From assembly GCA_046496595.1 (NCBI GenBank), contig JAWOGU010000118.1, positions 1 to 7,093 of the forward strand: 7,093 nt of DNA, read 5' to 3'. The notes below the pieces were generated by a model, which saw only the letters and a list, made by a program, of their open reading frames with translations, was not told where the DNA came from and searched no databases. This document shows, one piece after another, positions 6,284 through 7,093 of the stretch (positions within the stretch are counted from its first letter, which is position 1; each line of letters begins with the position of its first letter). Source of the stretch: GCA-2746795 sp046496595. GTDB taxonomy: Bacteria; Chloroflexota; Anaerolineae; Promineifilales; Promineifilaceae. Position numbers and translations under genes: made by a program.

Positions 6284-6922
6284 ATGCGCACACATTATGA
6301 CGCCGTCTATCTGGCGCCGCACCTGGATGACGCGGCGCTTTCTTGTGGTGGACAGATTCAGCAGGAAACGGCCGTTGGCCGTCACATCCTCATCGTCACC
6401 ATCATGGCGGGGGATCCACCGGCGGCTGTCGTTCGCTCCGATTTTGTGCGGGAACTCCATGCCCGCTGGCAGTTACCAGCCAACGCCGAAGCCTTGCGCC
6501 GCCAGGAAGACGCCGCCGCCTGCCGCCTTTTGGGAGCAGACTACCAGCACTGGCCTGTGCCGGACTGCATTTACCGCACCCATCCTGAGACGGGCGACCT
6601 GTTGTATCCTGACTGGGAATCAGTAATCACGGCCGTTCATCCGGCAGAAACGGCGTTGATCGAGGCGCTGGCGGCGCAGATGGCGGCGCTGCCCACAGCC
6701 GACCGTGTCGTCGCGCCGCTGGGCGTGGGCCGCCATGCAGACCACCTTATCACCCGGCGGGCGGCGGAACTCTGTTTTGGCGCAGCCTTGTGGTATTATG
6801 AGGACTTCCCATATGTGCGGGAGGCTGGGGGGATAACGGCCGTTATCCCCCCCCACACCAACCAATGGCAGGCGCAGGTTATTCCCCTGTCAGCCGCCAT
6901 TGGTTGGTGTGCAGGGGGATAA
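6284..6922 (+). CDS. PIG-L/LmbE-family deacetylase, 3' end altered by inverted repeat
   Basis: Zinc-dependent PIG-L/LmbE enzymes remove acetyl groups from N-acetylglucosamine-type substrates, as in MshB, BshB and GlcNAc-PI deacetylase; the substrate here is unknown. From ATG 6284 the product has 212 residues. The metal and catalytic motif is APHLDDAALSCGG (11-23; His13, Asp15, Asp16), followed by LRRQEDAAACRLLG (71-84) and the second zinc site GRHADHL (149-155; His154). In frame, TTG at 6257 would add 9 residues, but ATG 6284 has AAAGG about 11 nt upstream and starts close to the motif. The reading frame is homologous to the opposing copy up to HTNQW (191-195). Residues after about 203 are encoded by the other arm of the inverted repeat, so the native C-terminus is probably lost or mis-assembled. 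Confidence 0.85.
   Translation: MRTHYDAVYLAPHLDDAALSCGGQIQQETAVGRHILIVTIMAGDPPAAVVRSDFVRELHARWQLPANAEALRRQEDAAACRLLGADYQHWPVPDCIYRTHPETGDLLYPDWESVITAVHPAETALIEALAAQMAALPTADRVVAPLGVGRHADHLITRRAAELCFGAALWYYEDFPYVREAGGITAVIPPHTNQWQAQVIPLSAAIGWCAGG
6672..6869 (+). repeat. Left arm of 198-bp imperfect inverted repeat
   Basis: This arm pairs with 6896-7093 without gaps and with 11 mismatches by hand alignment, about 94% identity. It lies wholly within the PIG-L gene. The pairing runs to the window edge, so the repeat may be longer. The spacer is 26 bp (6870-6895). Confidence 0.95.
6827..6852. repeat. 26-bp perfect palindrome around AACGGCCGTT
   Basis: The decamer AACGGCCGTT at 6835-6844 is flanked by GGGGGGAT on the left and ATCCCCCC on the right, giving perfect two-fold symmetry over 26 bp. 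It lies inside the PIG-L coding sequence (ITAVIP). The matching place in the other arm of the inverted repeat keeps the decamer but not the extended symmetry. Confidence 0.9.
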
Positions 6923-7093
6923 CGGCCGTTAATGCCCCTGCCTCACGCACATACGGGAAGTCCTCATAATACCACAAGGCTGCGCCAAAACAGAGTTCCG
7001 CCGCCCGCCGGGTGATAAGATGGTCTGCATGGCGGCCCACGCCCAGCGGCGCGACGACGCGGCCGGCTGTGGGCAGCGCCGCCATCTGCGCCG
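6879..7093 (-). pseudogene. Second, opposing partial copy of the PIG-L gene
   Basis: The frame is open to the right window edge and ends at TAA 6881-6879. It repeats residues about 132-195 of the plus-strand PIG-L protein, including the zinc site GRHADHL, and ends HTNQWRLTGE. Homology stops after HTNQW, at the boundary of the inverted repeat, so this copy lacks the natural C-terminus. Of the nine codons that differ between the copies, five are synonymous (Arg, His, Pro, Arg, Ala) and four change the residue (Asp/Gly, Gly/Ala, Ile/Leu, Pro/Leu). That pattern suggests both descend from functional genes rather than from sequencing error. It overlaps the end of the plus-strand copy by 44 nt. It could be a truncated paralogue or an assembly join of two strain variants. 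Confidence 0.75.
6896..7093 (-). repeat. Right arm of 198-bp imperfect inverted repeat
   Basis: This is the reverse complement of 6672-6869 with 11 mismatches and no gaps. The right window edge falls inside the arm, so a longer duplication may continue beyond. Confidence 0.95.

Larger units (their letters stand above)
1801..6930. repeat. Dispersed palindrome AACGGCCGTT, eight exact copies
   Basis: Exact copies start at 1849, 2269, 2469, 4897, 5895, 6367, 6835 and 6921. Near copies lie at 1801 and 6628 (CACGGCCGTT) and 3644 (GGCGGCCGTT). A random 7-kb sequence would be expected to hold a given decamer about 0.007 times. Nearly all copies are in coding sequence and most are read in one frame as ACG-GCC-GTT, Thr-Ala-Val; the copy at 4897 is read in another frame as Arg-Pro-Phe. 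The 18-bp tandem unit at the left edge contains the related GGCCGTT. The distribution recalls the highly iterated palindrome HIP1 of cyanobacteria, though the sequence is different. Confidence 0.9.

Noticed and set aside
6672..7093. Insertion sequence or integron-like element with terminal inverted repeats
   Set aside because: The arms are internal coding sequence of a PIG-L gene and the 26-bp spacer encodes no transposase or integrase.

Overview
The window reads as a compact bacterial chromosome segment. A block of housekeeping genes lies entirely on the minus strand, and one divergent gene lies on the plus strand at the right. The gene content, the style of the primary sigma factor and RNase III, and a heavily repeated palindrome (AACGGCCGTT) inside coding sequence suggest an uncultured Chloroflexota-like organism, possibly of the Anaerolineae. 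This assignment is a guess from general familiarity, not a demonstrated placement. The odd length, together with repeats at both ends, suggests that the window is a whole assembly contig that broke at repeats.

Layout, left to right. Positions 1-137 hold seven perfect copies of an 18-bp tandem repeat that run into a REP-like hairpin. A strong intrinsic terminator follows at 191-227 for the minus-strand primary sigma factor gene (252-1484). That gene has its own recognisable promoter at 1570-1599. A stretch of about 180 bp without genes then precedes a tightly packed minus-strand series, given here in transcription order from the right: moaC, a moaD-moaE fusion, a short MazG-like pyrophosphohydrolase gene, a 112-bp gap with an AT-rich hairpin, fabF, rnc, and an RmlD-like sugar-nucleotide reductase gene. 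Most junctions are 2-6 nt gaps or overlaps, so translational coupling is likely.

How the genes work together. MoaC and the MoaD-MoaE fusion catalyse successive steps of molybdenum cofactor synthesis: formation of cyclic pyranopterin monophosphate, then sulfur insertion to give molybdopterin. FabF elongates fatty acids. Its linkage to rnc is a known bacterial arrangement, but the usual acpP neighbour is missing. RNase III processes double-stranded RNA, and the sigma factor directs housekeeping transcription. The MazG-like protein probably hydrolyses a nucleoside triphosphate. The plus-strand gene (6284-6922) is a PIG-L/LmbE-family deacetylase whose 3' end runs into a 198-bp imperfect inverted repeat that carries a second, opposing partial copy of the same gene.

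No defence island, CRISPR array, transposase, tRNA or rRNA is visible, and I do not see a new multi-gene system. The points most worth a second look are the over-represented palindrome, the MoaD-MoaE fusion with an internal Gly-Gly, the Asp-to-Ala change in the RNase III metal site, and the diverged inverted duplication at the right end.
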